Notes: generated from the letters alone by a model not told the origin. A stretch of 64,000 nucleotides of DNA from Geodermatophilus africanus (GCF_900107105.1 NZ_FNOT01000015.1:61095-125094), one strand, 5' to 3'; counted from the first letter of the stretch, positions 6,577 through 15,410 are shown. Translations and numbers: made by a program.

Positions 6577-9192
6577 GTGGCGGTGGCCGACGACTTCAGT
6601 CGACCGATCCCGACGGCGCCGCAGTACGACCGGCAGCCGCCGCAGGACGTCGCGGCGGAACAGTCGGTGCTCGGCGGCATGCTGCTGAGCAAGGACGCGA
6701 TCGCCGACGTCGTCGAGGTGCTGGCGGGCCCGGACTTCTACCGGCCGGCGCACCAGGTGATCTACGACTGCATCCTCGACCTGTACGGGCGGGGGGAGCC
6801 GGCCGACGCGATCACCGTCGCCGCCGAGCTCAACCGCACCGACCAGCTGTCGAAGATGGGCGGCGCCGTCTACCTGCACACCCTCATCCAGTCGACGCCG
6901 ACGGCGGCCAACGCCGGCTACTACGCCGCGATCGTCGCCGAGCAGGCCGTGCTGCGGCGGCTGGTCGAGGCCGGCACCCGCGTCGTCCAGCTGGGCTACG
7001 GCGCGGCCGGCGGCAAGGGCGACGTGGACGACATCGTCGACCGCGCCCAGCAGGAGATCTACGACGTCACCGAGAAGCGCATGAGCGAGGACTACTCGCG
7101 CCTCGAGGACGTCCTGCAGCCGACGATGGACGAGCTGGACGCCATCGCCTCCCGCGGCGGTACCGCGCGCGGCGTCCCCACCGGCATCCGCGATCTCGAC
7201 GAATTGACGAATGGTCTCCAGGCCGGCCAGATGGTCGTCATCGCTGCCCGGCCGGGTGTCGGCAAGGCGCTGGCCCTCGACACCCCGATCGCGACGCCGA
7301 TCGGCTGGACGACGATGGGTGAGGTCGCTGCCGGTGACCAGGTGATGGGCTCGGACGGCCGGCCGACGACGGTCGTGGCCGCCACCGAGGTGCTGACCGG
7401 CCGCCCCTGCTACGAGGTGCACTTCTCCGACGGCTCGGTCATCGTGGCCGACGCCCGGCACCAGTGGCTGACCGAGACCCGCGCCAGCCGGAAGTCGGCC
7501 CAGGCGGCGGCGACCGGTTACAACGGCTACCGCAACCAGCGGACCTTGGGCGAGGTCCGGACGACGGAGGAGATCGCCCGCACCGTCCGCTGCGCCACCA
7601 AGGACGCCCGACTCAACCACTCGGTGACCAACGCGGCGCCCCTGGAGCTGCCGGAGGCGAACCTCCCACTGCCGCCGTACGCGCTCGGGGTGTGGCTGGG
7701 TGACGGCACCTCACGGGCCGCACACTTCACCAGTAACGACCCGGAGATCGCGGTCCACATCGAGGCCGACGGCCTCGTCGTCGAGCAGACCGGTGTCGAC
7801 CGGCGATATGCCCTGCGGCTGCCGGACCGGCCGGCCGTCGAGGCCCGGCCGTGTCCCATGTGCGGCGAGCTGTTCGTCCCCAGGACGTCCCAGGTGCAGA
7901 CGTGTGGCAAGACCTGCGGCGGCCGGCTGCGGGCCAGCGGTGGCGTCGGCCGTCAGGCGACCTGCCCGGACTGCGGCGGCCCGTCGTCGGGCTTCGCGCA
8001 GTGCCAGGCCTGCCAGAACGAGCACGGCACCGTGCAGGGCCTGCTGCGCTCGCTGGGCGTCTTCGGGGACAAGCACATCCCGATGGCCTACCTGCGGGCC
8101 TCCGTGGCACAGCGGCGGGCTCTGCTGGCCGGGTTGCTCGACACCGACGGGACGGTGGCACCGAACGGTGTGGTCCAGTTCGCGGTGACCACCCAGCGGC
8201 TGGCCGAGGACGCCCGCGAGCTCGTCGCCGGCCTCGGCTACCGGGTGCGGATGACGCGCAAGCGGGTCAGGGGTCGCAGCGAGGCGTCGTCCACCTGCTT
8301 CACGCTGACCTTCAGCACGGACGACGAGGTGTTCCGGCTCGAGCGGAAGAAGCTGGTGCACAAGAAGCGGGGTGCGCGCACTTTCACCGCCCGAGGCGTC
8401 CGTTTCATCACTGACGTCCGGCCGATCGAGAGCGTGCCCGTGCGCTGCATCGAGGTCGACGCCGAGGACCACCTGTTCCTGGCCGGTCGCAGCTTCATCC
8501 CGACCCACAACTCGACGCTCGGCCTGGACATCGCCCGGTCGGCGACGGTGAAGCACCACCTGGCCACCTGCATCTTCTCGCTCGAGATGAGCAAGCACGA
8601 GATCACCATGCGTCTGCTCTCCGCCGAGGCGAAGGTGCCGCTGCACCACATGCGCGCCGGCACGCTGTCCGACGAGGACTGGTCGAAGCTGGCCCGCCGG
8701 ATGGGCGAGATCGCCGACGCGCCGCTCTACATCGACGACTCCCCCAACATGACGATGATGGAGATCCGGGCGAAGGCACGGCGGCTCAAGCAGCGCAACG
8801 ACCTCAAGCTCGTGGTCATCGACTACCTCCAGCTCATGACGTCCGGTAAGCGCGTCGAGAGCCGTCAGCAGGAGGTCTCGGAGTTCTCCCGTGCTCTCAA
8901 GCTGCTGGCCAAGGAACTGGAAGTGCCGGTCATTGCGATGAGTCAGCTGAATCGTGGGTCAGAACAACGGCAGGACAAAAAACCGATGCTCTCCGACCTT
9001 CGCGAAAGTGGTTCGATCGAACAAGATGCCGATATGGTCATGATGATCCACCGCGAGGACATGTACGAGAAGGAGAGCCCGCGGGCCGGCGAGGCCGACA
9101 TCATGCTGGTGAAGCACCGTAACGGCCCCACTGCAAACGTCACCGTCGCCTTCCAGGGCCACTACAGCCGCTTCGTGGACATGGCTAACTGA
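6577..9192 (+). CDS. dnaB: Replicative DNA helicase DnaB, intein-containing
   Basis: 871 residues as encoded and 456 after removal of a 415-residue intein, the normal DnaB length. The N-terminal domain starts near PPQDVAAEQSVLGGMLL. The RecA-like domain has Walker A RPGVGK/ST split by the intein, Walker B LVVIDYLQL, then SQLNRGSEQR and DLRESGSIEQDAD. It unwinds DNA at the replication fork as a hexamer. The GTG at 6577 is chosen over 6559 because GGAGGA (6565-6570) is well spaced before it. Codons ~8926-9036 are strikingly AT-ending compared with the rest (see findings). Placement after rplI matches mycobacteria. Confidence 0.96.
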   Translation: MAVADDFSRPIPTAPQYDRQPPQDVAAEQSVLGGMLLSKDAIADVVEVLAGPDFYRPAHQVIYDCILDLYGRGEPADAITVAAELNRTDQLSKMGGAVYLHTLIQSTPTAANAGYYAAIVAEQAVLRRLVEAGTRVVQLGYGAAGGKGDVDDIVDRAQQEIYDVTEKRMSEDYSRLEDVLQPTMDELDAIASRGGTARGVPTGIRDLDELTNGLQAGQMVVIAARPGVGKALALDTPIATPIGWTTMGEVAAGDQVMGSDGRPTTVVAATEVLTGRPCYEVHFSDGSVIVADARHQWLTETRASRKSAQAAATGYNGYRNQRTLGEVRTTEEIARTVRCATKDARLNHSVTNAAPLELPEANLPLPPYALGVWLGDGTSRAAHFTSNDPEIAVHIEADGLVVEQTGVDRRYALRLPDRPAVEARPCPMCGELFVPRTSQVQTCGKTCGGRLRASGGVGRQATCPDCGGPSSGFAQCQACQNEHGTVQGLLRSLGVFGDKHIPMAYLRASVAQRRALLAGLLDTDGTVAPNGVVQFAVTTQRLAEDARELVAGLGYRVRMTRKRVRGRSEASSTCFTLTFSTDDEVFRLERKKLVHKKRGARTFTARGVRFITDVRPIESVPVRCIEVDAEDHLFLAGRSFIPTHNSTLGLDIARSATVKHHLATCIFSLEMSKHEITMRLLSAEAKVPLHHMRAGTLSDEDWSKLARRMGEIADAPLYIDDSPNMTMMEIRAKARRLKQRNDLKLVVIDYLQLMTSGKRVESRQQEVSEFSRALKLLAKELEVPVIAMSQLNRGSEQRQDKKPMLSDLRESGSIEQDADMVMMIHREDMYEKESPRAGEADIMLVKHRNGPTANVTVAFQGHYSRFVDMAN
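7267..8511 (+). other. Class 3-type DnaB intein with homing endonuclease
   Basis: In-frame insertion between Lys and Ser of the Walker A motif. It starts ALALDTP (no Cys or Ser nucleophile) and ends SFIPTHN before the +1 Ser. Trp in ADARHQW (block B), Cys in VRCIEVD (block F) and Thr in PTHN (block G) form the W-C-T set of class 3 inteins, which splice from an internal Cys. LAGLIDADG endonuclease motifs are LGVWLGDGTS and LLAGLLDTDG, so the endonuclease may be active. Between them lie two cysteine-rich knuckles (CPMC..CGKTC and CPDC..CQAC) that probably bind zinc. M. tuberculosis DnaB also carries an intein. Confidence 0.9.
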
Positions 9193-9204
9193 CCCAGCAG
9201 GCAC

Positions 9205-9239
9205 GAGGGGCCCGGAGCGCTGGACGCTCCGGGCCCTTC
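9205..9239 (+). terminator. dnaB terminator
   Basis: A 15-nt arm ending GGGCCCGGAGCG (9205-9219) pairs with its complement (9225-9239) across a CTGGA loop. One G-T pair is present. It is 13 bp after the dnaB stop. Confidence 0.8.
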
Positions 9240-9281
9240 TGCGTCACCCGCGTCGCCGCCCGCATGTGGACGACCGGCACT

Positions 9282-9295
9282 GTTCCACGTGGAGC
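9282..9295. other. parS-like palindrome (1 mismatch)
   Basis: GTTCCACGTGGAGC, one mismatch from the perfect palindrome. It is intergenic, after dnaB and 38 bp before the next gene. Confidence 0.55.
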
Positions 9296-9333
9296 ACGGC
9301 ACCGCTGTCGGTCACCCGGGCCAGGCTGGGGGC

Positions 9334-10239
9334 ATGACCGTCGACCTGACTGCCGCCGCCGGCTTCATGGCCACGCATGCCCGGCTGCTCGACCGTCGCC
9401 GCTTCGACCTGCTGTTCGGGGACGGCGACGACCGGGACGCCGCCACCGCCGTCCTCGCGGCCGTCGAGGCGTACCGCAACCCCGACGGCGGCTATGGCTG
9501 GGGCCTGGAGCCCGACCTGCGATCCCGCACGAGCCAGCCGGGCGGCGCGCTGCACGCCCTCGAGGCGATCGCCGATGCCGCACCGGTGGCCACCACCGCC
9601 CGGGCTCGGGAGCTGTGCGACTGGCTGGAGACCGTCACGCTGCCCGACGGCGGCCTGCCGTTCGCCCTCCCGGTGCCCGATCCCGTCGGCTGTGCGCCGT
9701 TCTGGGCCTCCGCCGAGTCCGGGTCGTCCTCGCTCCAGATCACCGCCATCGTCGCGGAGAGCGCGCACCGGGTCACCGCGCACGACCCCGCCGTCGCCGG
9801 ACACCCCTGGCTCGAGCGGGCCACCAGGTACTGCCTCGCGGCGGTGCGCGCGATGGGCGAGCAGCCGCACGCCCTCGAGCTGGCGTTCGCGGCGCGGTTC
9901 CTCGACGCCGCCGCGGCCACCTGCCCCGACGAGGCGGGGGAGCTGTTCCAGCGGCTCCGGGCCCACGTCCCGGCCGACGGGCTGGTGCACGTCGCCGGTG
10001 GAGCAGCGGACGAGTACGTGCGCCCGCTGGACTTCACTCCGCGACCGGGCGGTCCCGCGCGCGGTCTCTTCAGCCCGGGTGTGGTCGAGCGGGAGCTGGA
10101 GCGGCTCGCCGGCCAGCAGCGGCCCGACGGCGGCTGGGCGGTCGACTTCGACAGCTACTCCCCCGCCGCGGCCCTGGAGTGGCAGGGCCACCGCACCGTC
10201 GAGGTCCTGTCCCTGCTGCGCGACAACGCCGTCCTCTGA
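9334..10239 (+). CDS. Prenyltransferase/squalene-oxidase-repeat protein of unknown substrate
   Basis: A 301-residue soluble protein with alpha/alpha-barrel repeats like those of terpenoid cyclases and prenyltransferases. Repeat cores are visible at NPDGGYGWG, LPDGGLPF and RPDGGWAVDF, each a PDGG turn before an aromatic residue. No DXDD or other cyclase catalytic motif is seen, so it may be a non-enzymatic or unassigned member. Such stand-alone proteins are common in actinobacteria. The ATG at 9334 follows a GGGGG run and starts just before the first helix. It is flanked by terminators on both sides and therefore appears monocistronic. Confidence 0.65.
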   Translation: MTVDLTAAAGFMATHARLLDRRRFDLLFGDGDDRDAATAVLAAVEAYRNPDGGYGWGLEPDLRSRTSQPGGALHALEAIADAAPVATTARARELCDWLETVTLPDGGLPFALPVPDPVGCAPFWASAESGSSSLQITAIVAESAHRVTAHDPAVAGHPWLERATRYCLAAVRAMGEQPHALELAFAARFLDAAAATCPDEAGELFQRLRAHVPADGLVHVAGGAADEYVRPLDFTPRPGGPARGLFSPGVVERELERLAGQQRPDGGWAVDFDSYSPAAALEWQGHRTVEVLSLLRDNAVL

Positions 10240-10244
10240 GAGCG

Positions 10245-10279
10245 GAGAGGCCCAGGACGACGGGCGTCCTGGGCCTCTC
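10245..10279. terminator. Terminator hairpin
   Basis: GAGAGGCCCAGGAC (10245-10258) pairs perfectly with GTCCTGGGCCTCTC (10266-10279) around a 7-nt loop, right after the stop at 10239. Confidence 0.85.
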
Positions 10280-10329
10280 GGGGTTCCGTGCCGGCAGTGC
10301 TGACGCCGCGGCCGGCCGGGGTGGTCGCT

Positions 10330-10343
10330 GTTCCACGTGGATC
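10330..10343. other. parS-like palindrome (1 mismatch)
   Basis: GTTCCACGTGGATC, one mismatch from the perfect palindrome. It lies in the short gap between two convergent genes. Confidence 0.55.
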
Positions 10344-10358
10344 CGCCGCACGTGCGCC

Positions 10359-10824
10359 TCAGCCCACGAGGACGCGCGCCAGGCTCTGTCCGCGGACTCG
10401 TGTCTGGCCGCGGGTCACGTCGTTCGTCCCGGTGAAGCCGTACACCGTGGAGTTGACCGCCCGCAGGTCCGGTGCCGCGCTGCGCATCGTCGCCCACCCG
10501 TGCATGGGGATCTCCAGGGCCGGCCACACGAACCCGGGGTCGCCGACCACCTCGAGCGGGGGCATCCCGCCCTCGGGCGTGAGGTGACCGCCGGCGTACC
10601 AGGAGACCGTGCGGCCGGCGGCCGACCGCGCCACCATGCGTACGTCCACGACCCCGACGCCGTCCTGGCGCTGCACGAGGTGGTCGATGCCGGTCACCGT
10701 GTCGCCGGCGAGCGGGCCCTCGGTGACCGTGCCCTGGAGGTGCGCGTCGATCCGCAGCCCCTCGGGGACCAGCCCCGATGGGGACCACCTCGGTGATCCC
10801 GGCCGCGAAGGCGTAGTCGTCCAT
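10359..10824 (-). pseudogene. Frameshifted conserved hypothetical gene
   Basis: Two protein segments read as one product in different frames. An N-terminal piece MDDYAFAAGITEVVPIG (from an ATG at 10824) is followed, one frame over, by LVPEGLRIDAHLQGTVTEGP and on to VRGQSLARVLVG at the stop at 10359. The join lies near 10772-10785. The second segment carries a pattern (TEGPLAG, then a VDVRM strand) weakly like DUF3237 beta-barrel proteins, but I do not assign a function. It may be a true pseudogene or a single-base sequence error. The longest intact frame alone would start with a GTG at 10697 and miss the N-terminus. Confidence 0.5.
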
Positions 10825-10926
10825 CGACCTGCGGGTGCAGGACCTCCATGGCACCGGCGGGCGCGGCCGAGCCGACAGGGCCGTGGGTCCCGAGGTGCGG
10901 GGCTGCGTCACCCGCAGGGTGCGCAC

Positions 10927-10980
10927 GACGCCGGAGGGCGGGGTGCGTGGCTCGCGCCACGCACCCCGCCCTCCGGCGTC
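10927..10980. terminator. 25-bp perfect hairpin
   Basis: Arms 10927-10951 and 10956-10980 are perfect complements (GACGCCGGAGGGCGGGGTGC and onward) with a TCGC loop. It follows the desaturase stop (10994 on the minus strand), so it is probably its terminator. Confidence 0.8.
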
Positions 10981-10993
10981 AGCGAGTCCTCGT

Positions 10994-12220
10994 TCAGGCG
11001 GCGGCCGCCCGGGTCAGCCGGACGCCCGCAGTCAGCTTCCGCTGCAGCGTGCGGCGGACCTTGGGGCTGCCCGTGGTCATCTTGTAGAGCACCGCCAGCT
11101 GCGACAGCAGGTTGCGGCGGTTGGTCAGCTCCAGCCAGCCGTTGGGCAGCGACAGTCGGATGATCTTGTGCCAGGCCGACCCGACCTGCTGCGGCAGGGG
11201 CGCGGTGTGGTAGTTCAAGCCGTAGCGGTCGAACAGGTCGCGGATCCTGGGCGCGATCTCGGCGTACCGGTTGCTCGGCAGATCCGGGAACAGGTGGTGC
11301 TCGATCTGGTGCGACAGGTTCCCGGTCATGATGTGCATGGCCTGGGAGCCGGAGATGTTGGCCGAGCCGAGCATCTGGCGCAGGTACCACTCGCCGCGGG
11401 TCTCGCCGTCGATCGACTTCTTCTCGAAGGTCTCGACGCCCTCGGGGAAGTGGCCGCAGAGGATGACCGAGTTCGACCAGAGGTTGCGCACCAGGTTGGC
11501 GGTGAAGTTGGCCGCCAGCGTGGGGAGGAAGTTCGGGCCCGACAGCAGCGGGTGGGCGACGTAGTCCTTGGCCACCTGCTTGCCGATCTTGCGCAGCACG
11601 GCCTTGGCGCGGGCCCGGAACTCCGGGTCCTTCGTCTGCTTCTTGGCGACGACCGCGCCGAGCTCGAGGTCGTAGGCGGCGATCCCGTACTCGAAGAAGC
11701 ACGCGTTGATGAAGCTCCAGATCGGCTGGCCCAGGTGGAAGGGCTGCCACGGCTGGTCCTCGTCGACGCGCATGATGCCGTAGCCGAGGTCGTTGTCCTT
11801 GCCGATGACGTTCGTGTACGTGTGGTGCAGCTCGTTGTGCGAGTGCTTCCACTGATCGGCCGGGCTCGCCATGTCCCACTCCCACGTCGTGGAGTGGATC
11901 TTCGGGTCCCGCATCCAGTCCCACTGGCCGTGCAGGATGTTGTGCCCGATCTCCATGTTCTCGAGGATCTTGGCGACCGACAGGCCGATCGTCCCGACGA
12001 CCCACGCGGGCGGGAAGCCCGAGGCGAGCAGGACGGCGCGGCTGCCCAGCTCGATCTTGCGGTGCACGTCGATGACCTTGCGGATGTACCGCGCGTCGTT
12101 CTCGCCGCGGGTGTCGATCACGCTCTGGCGGATGTCGTCGAGCTCCTTGCCGATGAGCTCGATGTCCTCGGGGGTGAGGTGCTCGATCGGGTTGTCGGCC
12201 TTCTTCTGCAGCACGGTCAT
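10994..12220 (-). CDS. Membrane fatty-acid (acyl-CoA) desaturase
   Basis: 408-residue integral-membrane di-iron desaturase. The three histidine boxes are present: GHNILHG (HxxxH), HNELHH (HxxHH) and HQIEHH (HxxHH). It inserts a double bond into a long-chain acyl group using O2 and electrons from the neighbouring reductase. It is second gene of a two-gene operon, 25 bp after the ferredoxin reductase, the same pairing as mycobacterial desA3/Rv3230c. A divergent PucR-type regulator sits upstream of the operon. A 25-bp hairpin ends it. Delta-9 specificity is likely from the pairing but not proven. Confidence 0.9.
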   Translation of the reverse strand: MTVLQKKADNPIEHLTPEDIELIGKELDDIRQSVIDTRGENDARYIRKVIDVHRKIELGSRAVLLASGFPPAWVVGTIGLSVAKILENMEIGHNILHGQWDWMRDPKIHSTTWEWDMASPADQWKHSHNELHHTYTNVIGKDNDLGYGIMRVDEDQPWQPFHLGQPIWSFINACFFEYGIAAYDLELGAVVAKKQTKDPEFRARAKAVLRKIGKQVAKDYVAHPLLSGPNFLPTLAANFTANLVRNLWSNSVILCGHFPEGVETFEKKSIDGETRGEWYLRQMLGSANISGSQAMHIMTGNLSHQIEHHLFPDLPSNRYAEIAPRIRDLFDRYGLNYHTAPLPQQVGSAWHKIIRLSLPNGWLELTNRRNLLSQLAVLYKMTTGSPKVRRTLQRKLTAGVRLTRAAAA

Positions 12221-12245
12221 GCGGGTTCTCCCAGCGGTCTCGGGG

Positions 12246-13346
12246 TCAGTGGTCGATGTCGCAGGCGCCGGCGGCGGCGCTGATGCAGGTCTGGACGAGG
12301 ACGCCGTCGCCGGGGACGGCGGTGGTCACCTCGCCGGTGCGCAGGTCGCGGACGGCGCCCTCGCGCAGCGGGAGCACGCAGCCGTAGCAGATGCCCATGC
12401 GGCAGCCGCTGGGCATGAGGACGCCGGCCTCCTCGGCGGCGTCGAGGATCGGGGTGGCCCCGTCGGCCTCGATGCTCGTCCCGGTCCCGGTGAAGGTCAC
12501 CGTGCCGCCCTCGCCGGCGACGACGACCGTCGGCCGGAAGCGCTCGGTGAACAGCCGGTCGGCGATGCCGGCGGCGCTCCAGTGCTCCTCGAGGGCCTCG
12601 AGCATGCCGACCGGCCCGCAGGCCCAGGTGGCGCGCTCGGCCAGGTCGGGGACCAGCTCGGCGATGGCGGCGGCGTCGAGCAGCCCGGCCGTGTCGGTGT
12701 GCTGTTCGATCAGCCGGATGCGGCCGGCGGCGGCCAGCTCCCGCAGGTCCGCGCCGAAGACGACGTCCTCCGGCGTGGGCGCCGAGTGCACGACGACGAC
12801 GTCGGTCAGCTCGTCGTGGTTGCGCAGGATGCCCATGACCGGCGTGATGCCGGACCCGGCGGTGACGAACAGGACCTTGGCGGGGGCCTGCGCGGGCAGC
12901 ACGAACTCGCCGGTGGCCTGGTCGAGGTGGACCAGCGTGCCCGGATGCGTGCGGTGCACCAGGTGGTTGCTGACCTTGCCGCCCGGGATGGCCTTGACGG
13001 TGACGCTGATGCAGCCGTCGGGTCGGTCCAGGTGCGAGGTGAGCGAGTAGGCACGCCACATGCGCACGCCGTCGACGTCGATGCCGATGCGCACCCACTG
13101 CCCGGGCACGTGGCGCTGCCAGTCGGCGCCGGGCCGGATGACCAGCGTGGCGGCGTCCGCGGTCTCCCGCTGGACGGCGACGACGCGGCCGCGCAGGTCC
13201 GCCCCCGCACGCAGCGGGTTGACCATGTCCAGGTAGTCGGCCGGCAGCAGCGGGGTGGTGACGTACTCGGCCAGACGCATCGCACGGTCGCGCAGCGCAC
13301 TCAGGGCCGGCCGGGCCGGGGAAGGGCGCGGGGCGGTCGCGGTCAT
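12246..13346 (-). CDS. Ferredoxin reductase with FAD, NAD and 2Fe-2S domains (desaturase electron donor)
   Basis: 366 residues. The FAD-binding barrel has RAYSLTS (residues ~115-125). The NAD(P)-binding domain has FVTAGSGITPVMG and later CGPVGMLEAL. A C-terminal plant-type ferredoxin domain has CRMGICYGC plus a downstream Cys in VQTCIS to hold the 2Fe-2S cluster. It passes electrons from NAD(P)H to the desaturase encoded 25 bp downstream. Like mycobacterial Rv3230c it forms an operon with a desA3-type desaturase. The ATG at 13346 starts 107 bp from the divergent regulator. Confidence 0.9.
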   Translation of the reverse strand: MTATAPRPSPARPALSALRDRAMRLAEYVTTPLLPADYLDMVNPLRAGADLRGRVVAVQRETADAATLVIRPGADWQRHVPGQWVRIGIDVDGVRMWRAYSLTSHLDRPDGCISVTVKAIPGGKVSNHLVHRTHPGTLVHLDQATGEFVLPAQAPAKVLFVTAGSGITPVMGILRNHDELTDVVVVHSAPTPEDVVFGADLRELAAAGRIRLIEQHTDTAGLLDAAAIAELVPDLAERATWACGPVGMLEALEEHWSAAGIADRLFTERFRPTVVVAGEGGTVTFTGTGTSIEADGATPILDAAEEAGVLMPSGCRMGICYGCVLPLREGAVRDLRTGEVTTAVPGDGVLVQTCISAAAGACDIDH

Positions 13347-13453
13347 ACACCTGATGGTTCCCAGCGCTGCGCGTAATTACCTGTGCTCTGGACGTGAACG
13401 TCGGGGGCTCTACTGTTCGGGGCGAACAAACTCGCCGGACCGCGGAGGTGTTG

Positions 13454-14641
13454 ATGGCGCCGGAGCAGGACACCTTCGCCGCGGAGGTGGCGGCGGCGAT
13501 GCGCGCCCAGTTGCCCGCCGTCGCCGAGCGGACCGTCGCGGCGATCGTCGTCGAGGTGCCGAGCTACACCGAGGCGTTCGCCGGGCCGATGGGCCGCCGG
13601 ATCGAGTACGCCGTCCAGCTGGCCCTGGGCGGCTTCCTGGAGCTGGCGGCGGCGCCCGGCGGCGTCGACCCCAGCCGGCCGATCGGCCCGGCGCTCGAGG
13701 AGGCCTTCAAGCTCGGTCGGGGTGAAGCGCGCAGCGGGCGCTCGATAGACGCGCTGCTGGGCGCCTACCGGGTGGGCGCCCGGGTGGCCTGGCGGCACAT
13801 GAGCGAGACCGCGGTGGCGGCCGGCATGCCCGCCGGGTCACTGGCCCGCTTCGCCGAGCTGGTGTTCGCCTACATCGACCAGCTGTCGGCGGCCAGCGCC
13901 TCCGGGCACGCCGACCACCTCGACAGCAGCGGCCGGCTGCGCCGCCGGAACCTGGAGCGGCTGGCCGGGCTGCTGCTCACCGGCGCACCCCCGTACGACC
14001 TGGCCAGCGCCGCCGAGCGCGCCGACTGGGCGCCCCCGCGGACCCTGACCGCGGTGCTGCTGCCGGAGTCCCGTGTCCGCGGCGCGCTGGCCGTGCTCGA
14101 CGGCCGCACGCTGCAGGCCGGGGAAGATCTGCCCGGCGCCGAGCCGGGGGCCGAGCGCACGGTGCTGCTGGTGCCGGACGCCGACGGGTACGTCCGCACC
14201 CAGCTGGTCCGGGCGCTGAGCGGGCGGGAGGCCGTCGTGGGCCCGGCCCGGCCGTGGCAGCAGGCCCGCTCCTCCTACTCGCGCGCGCTGCGGGCACTGC
14301 AGCTGGACCTGCGCCCGGACGGCGACCTGCCCGTCGACACCGAGCTGCGGCTGACCGACCTGGTGCTGCGGGCCGACGGCGAGGCGCTCGGCGACCTGCG
14401 CGCGCAGCTGCTCGCCCCGCTCGACGGCCTGAGCCCGGGCCCGCGCGAGAAGCTGGTGGAGACGCTGCGCTCCTGGCTGCTGCACCACGGACGCCGGGAG
14501 AAGGTCGCCGCGGAGCTGTTCGTGCACCCGCAGACGGTCCGCTACCGCATGGGGCAGCTGCGCGAGCTGTACGGCGATCGCCTGGAGGACCCGCAGTGCG
14601 TCCTCGGCCTGACCCTGGCGCTGGGCGCGGTGGAGCGGTGA
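13454..14641 (+). CDS. PucR/CdaR-type transcriptional regulator
   Basis: 395 residues. The first ~150 residues resemble an N-terminal sensory region, with a central GGDEF-like degenerate domain, and the C-terminus holds a helix-turn-helix of the PucR family (KVAAELFVHPQTVRYRMGQL, near residues 350-370). It is divergent from the desaturase/ferredoxin reductase operon, so it likely controls that operon; mycobacterial desaturases are also controlled by adjacent regulators. The ATG at 13454 is preferred, with GGAGG at 13444-13448; an in-frame start at 13394 would overlap the promoter gap. Confidence 0.8.
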   Translation: MAPEQDTFAAEVAAAMRAQLPAVAERTVAAIVVEVPSYTEAFAGPMGRRIEYAVQLALGGFLELAAAPGGVDPSRPIGPALEEAFKLGRGEARSGRSIDALLGAYRVGARVAWRHMSETAVAAGMPAGSLARFAELVFAYIDQLSAASASGHADHLDSSGRLRRRNLERLAGLLLTGAPPYDLASAAERADWAPPRTLTAVLLPESRVRGALAVLDGRTLQAGEDLPGAEPGAERTVLLVPDADGYVRTQLVRALSGREAVVGPARPWQQARSSYSRALRALQLDLRPDGDLPVDTELRLTDLVLRADGEALGDLRAQLLAPLDGLSPGPREKLVETLRSWLLHHGRREKVAAELFVHPQTVRYRMGQLRELYGDRLEDPQCVLGLTLALGAVER

Positions 14642-14685
14642 GCGTCCTGGCGGTGTACGGCTCGAAGCCCCGCCGTCCGGCGAGT

Positions 14686-14753
14686 TGATCATGGGGTTGT
14701 CGCGGGTGACACGCGGCGGCACGCCGAAGACCGCAGCAACAACCCCATGATCA
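14686..14753. repeat. TGATCAT-armed hairpin, copy 1
   Basis: Perfect 15-bp inverted repeat TTGATCATGGGGTTG-type: arm TGATCATGGGGTTGT at 14686-14700 and ACAACCCCATGATCA at 14739-14753. The arms are separated by 38 bp. It lies between the 3' ends of the convergent regulator and methyltransferase genes. Confidence 0.8.
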
Positions 14754-14804
14754 CGGCCCGGCCCGGCCCGCCCGGATCAGCCAGCGGGGCAGAGGGGTCC
14801 TCCT

Positions 14805-15410
14805 TCAGGAGGGGCGGAGGACGGCGACCAGGAAGTCCGACCCCGGGGCGAACGGCCGCAGGTCCCACGTCGACAGCAGCAGGTCCTCCGCCCAGCCGGC
14901 CGTGCGGGCGTCGGCGCGGAAGTCGTCGAAGGCGTAGCCGCGGCCGGCGCCGAACCCGATCGCCGCCCGGCCGCCGGGGGCCACGTGCGCCCGCAGCCGC
15001 TGCAGGACGGCGACCCGCGTGCCCGGCGCCAGGAAGGCCATCACGTTGCCCGCAGACACGACGGCGTCGAACGGCTCGGCGATGCCGCGCGCGGGCAGGT
15101 CGAGCTCGGCCAGGTCGCCCACCAGCCACCGCGGCCCGGGGTGGTCCTCCTCGGCGGCGGCCACGAGCACCGGGTCGACGTCCACCCCGACGACGACGTG
15201 CCCGGCGCGGGCCAGCCAGCCGCCGGTGCGCCCCGGTCCGCAGCCGGCGTCGAGCACGCGCGACCCGCGCGCCAGCATCGCGTCGACCAGCCGCGCCTCG
15301 CCGGCCAGGTCGAACCCCTGCGCGGCGAGGTCCCGGAACCGCTGCACGTAGGCGGCCGAGTGGCCCGGGTCCTCCTGCGTGATCCGCACCCACGCGCTCT
15401 GCTCGGTCAT
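14805..15410 (-). CDS. SAM-dependent class I methyltransferase
   Basis: 201 residues with a Rossmann methyltransferase fold. Motif I is VLDAGCGPGRTG, the acidic SAM-ribose ligand is GVDVDPVLV, and the PxxF-type post-motif is FDAVVSAGNVM. The substrate is unknown; the fold covers small molecules and antibiotic targets alike. The ATG at 15410 is chosen because family members begin with a short N-terminal helix (MTEQSAWVRITQEDPGHSAAY). It is convergent with the PucR regulator across the TGATCAT hairpin. A divergent small gene lies upstream at 15539. Confidence 0.8.
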   Translation of the reverse strand: MTEQSAWVRITQEDPGHSAAYVQRFRDLAAQGFDLAGEARLVDAMLARGSRVLDAGCGPGRTGGWLARAGHVVVGVDVDPVLVAAAEEDHPGPRWLVGDLAELDLPARGIAEPFDAVVSAGNVMAFLAPGTRVAVLQRLRAHVAPGGRAAIGFGAGRGYAFDDFRADARTAGWAEDLLLSTWDLRPFAPGSDFLVAVLRPS

